36,884 nt of DNA from an uncultured beta proteobacterium (GTDB lineage Bacteria; Pseudomonadota; Gammaproteobacteria; Burkholderiales; SG8-39): assembly GCA_902826155.1 (NCBI GenBank), contig CADEDU010000004.1:37366-74249 (forward strand), given 5' to 3'. Numbering within the stretch: the first letter of the stretch is position 1; every line of letters begins with the position of its first letter. Shown in pieces: positions 36,399-36,884 of this stretch. The notes under the pieces were generated by a model that worked only from the letters and a program-made list of their open reading frames with translations, was not told the DNA's origin and did no database searches. The position numbers and the translations under genes were made by a program.

Positions 36399-36428
36399 GC
36401 GACCCCCTGCGATCGATGGCGCCGACCC

Positions 36429-36457
36429 CTTATACCGAAGCGGCGATGGTCGAACAA
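36429..36457 (-). promoter_or_regulatory. Sigma70-type promoter of the LLM-hydrolase-MFS operon
   Basis: On the minus strand TTGTTC (36457-36452), a 17-base spacer and TATAAG (36434-36429) form the best promoter in the window. The predicted start near 36422 gives a leader of about 24 bases with a strong ribosome site before ATG 36398. Confidence 0.65.
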
Positions 36458-36621
36458 GCCGCAGGGCGCGGGGGCAGGGTGCGCGTCGGGCGCCGCTCCA
36501 TCACGCGGCCACGAGCGCCATTAGAATCGCGGCCTTTGCGCGACTGAACATCGCGCGTTCGCGCGACGGAACGCAGCACGCTTGCCGTCGTACTTCGATC
36601 GACCTTCGACGGCTCATCATC

Positions 36622-36884
36622 GTGCAAGACTCGCACCAATCAATCCGCGAGCAGGTGCTGCGCGGCATCGCGCTCAATCGCGTTCCCGGCTATCACTTCT
36701 CGGGCAATTTCCTCGATTTCTCGTTCGATCATGTCAGTGCCGAATCGGCACGACTCAGCCTCGACGCCGGTCCGCACTGCATCGGCGCCGACGGCCAGAT
36801 CAGCTTCGGGGCGGTGGCGATCCTGGCCGACCTCACGTTGGCCACCAGCATTCGTGCGCAGCTGGACAGCGCCGCGCGCCTGGC
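36622..36884 (+). CDS. Hotdog-fold thioesterase-like protein (partial, runs off right edge)
   Basis: The first 87 residues resemble PaaI-like acyl-CoA thioesterases: VSAESARLSLDAGPHC, then ADGQISFGAVAILADLTLATSIRA, where the hotdog helix follows a FGAVA turn. The start is taken as GTG 36622 since no ATG is in frame nearby and there is no clear ribosome site. A TAGAAT box at 36522-36527 may belong to its promoter. The rest lies beyond the window, so the active-site residues cannot all be checked. Confidence 0.7.
   Translation, partial: MQDSHQSIREQVLRGIALNRVPGYHFSGNFLDFSFDHVSAESARLSLDAGPHCIGADGQISFGAVAILADLTLATSIRAQLDSAARL

Noticed and set aside
35193..36524. 443-residue open frame antisense to the LLM gene
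   Set aside because: Shadow of a clear luciferase-family gene.

Overview
The window is high-GC, gene-dense chromosomal DNA that looks betaproteobacterial, most likely Burkholderiales or a near relative. The reasons are the run of alaC-hom-thrC, the bcp-phoH pair next to an L-Ara4N lipid A operon with a split ArnA, the PIN-PhoH fusion protein, and the overall codon style. This placement rests on gene content and order read by eye, not on a phylogeny. No phage, insertion sequence or CRISPR array was seen.

Layout, left to right. 1-412 has no gene I can assign. 413-7362 (+) holds lon (LonA protease), dnaB (replicative helicase), a double-CDGSH iron-sulfur protein, an exported seven-bladed beta-propeller, an exported NodB-type deacetylase with an altered active-site motif, and a membrane fatty acid hydroxylase/sterol desaturase. 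7388-16919 (-) is one long operon: a Mth938-type protein, arnT, an arnE/F-like flippase subunit, arnB, arnC, the two halves of ArnA as separate genes, arnD, bcp and phoH. It encodes synthesis, flipping and transfer of 4-amino-4-deoxy-L-arabinose to lipid A. Most of its junctions are 4-base overlaps. It diverges from alaC-hom-thrC (+, 17213-21271; alanine and threonine/homoserine synthesis). mutS and a translationally coupled exported metallophosphoesterase follow on the minus strand (21285-24892). Next come an exported Tyr/Pro-rich protein and a glycine-zipper lipoprotein (+), a palindromic element of about 107 bp, and a sodium:neurotransmitter-symporter-type transporter.

27616-29118 is the most interesting stretch. 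An 89-residue unknown protein, a DksA/TraR-type zinc-finger protein and an Hsp20 chaperone each have a 14-bp FNR/ANR-type box (TTGAY-N4-ATCAA). In each case the box sits about 21-22 bp before a -10-like hexamer, the geometry of class II oxygen-responsive activation. Beside it lies selenocysteine machinery: the tRNA-Sec gene, selB and a GST gene. selA is not in the window. A 15-bp perfect terminator stem separates hsp20 from tRNA-Sec.

The right end (32125-36884) has two luciferase-like monooxygenase-family oxidoreductases, an alpha/beta hydrolase and an MFS transporter. The last three form a minus-strand operon behind a good sigma70-type promoter. A hotdog thioesterase-like gene runs off the right edge. 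Short direct repeats with 11-13 bp periods occur in three intergenic regions: before lon, between arnA2 and arnD, and in the alaC leader.
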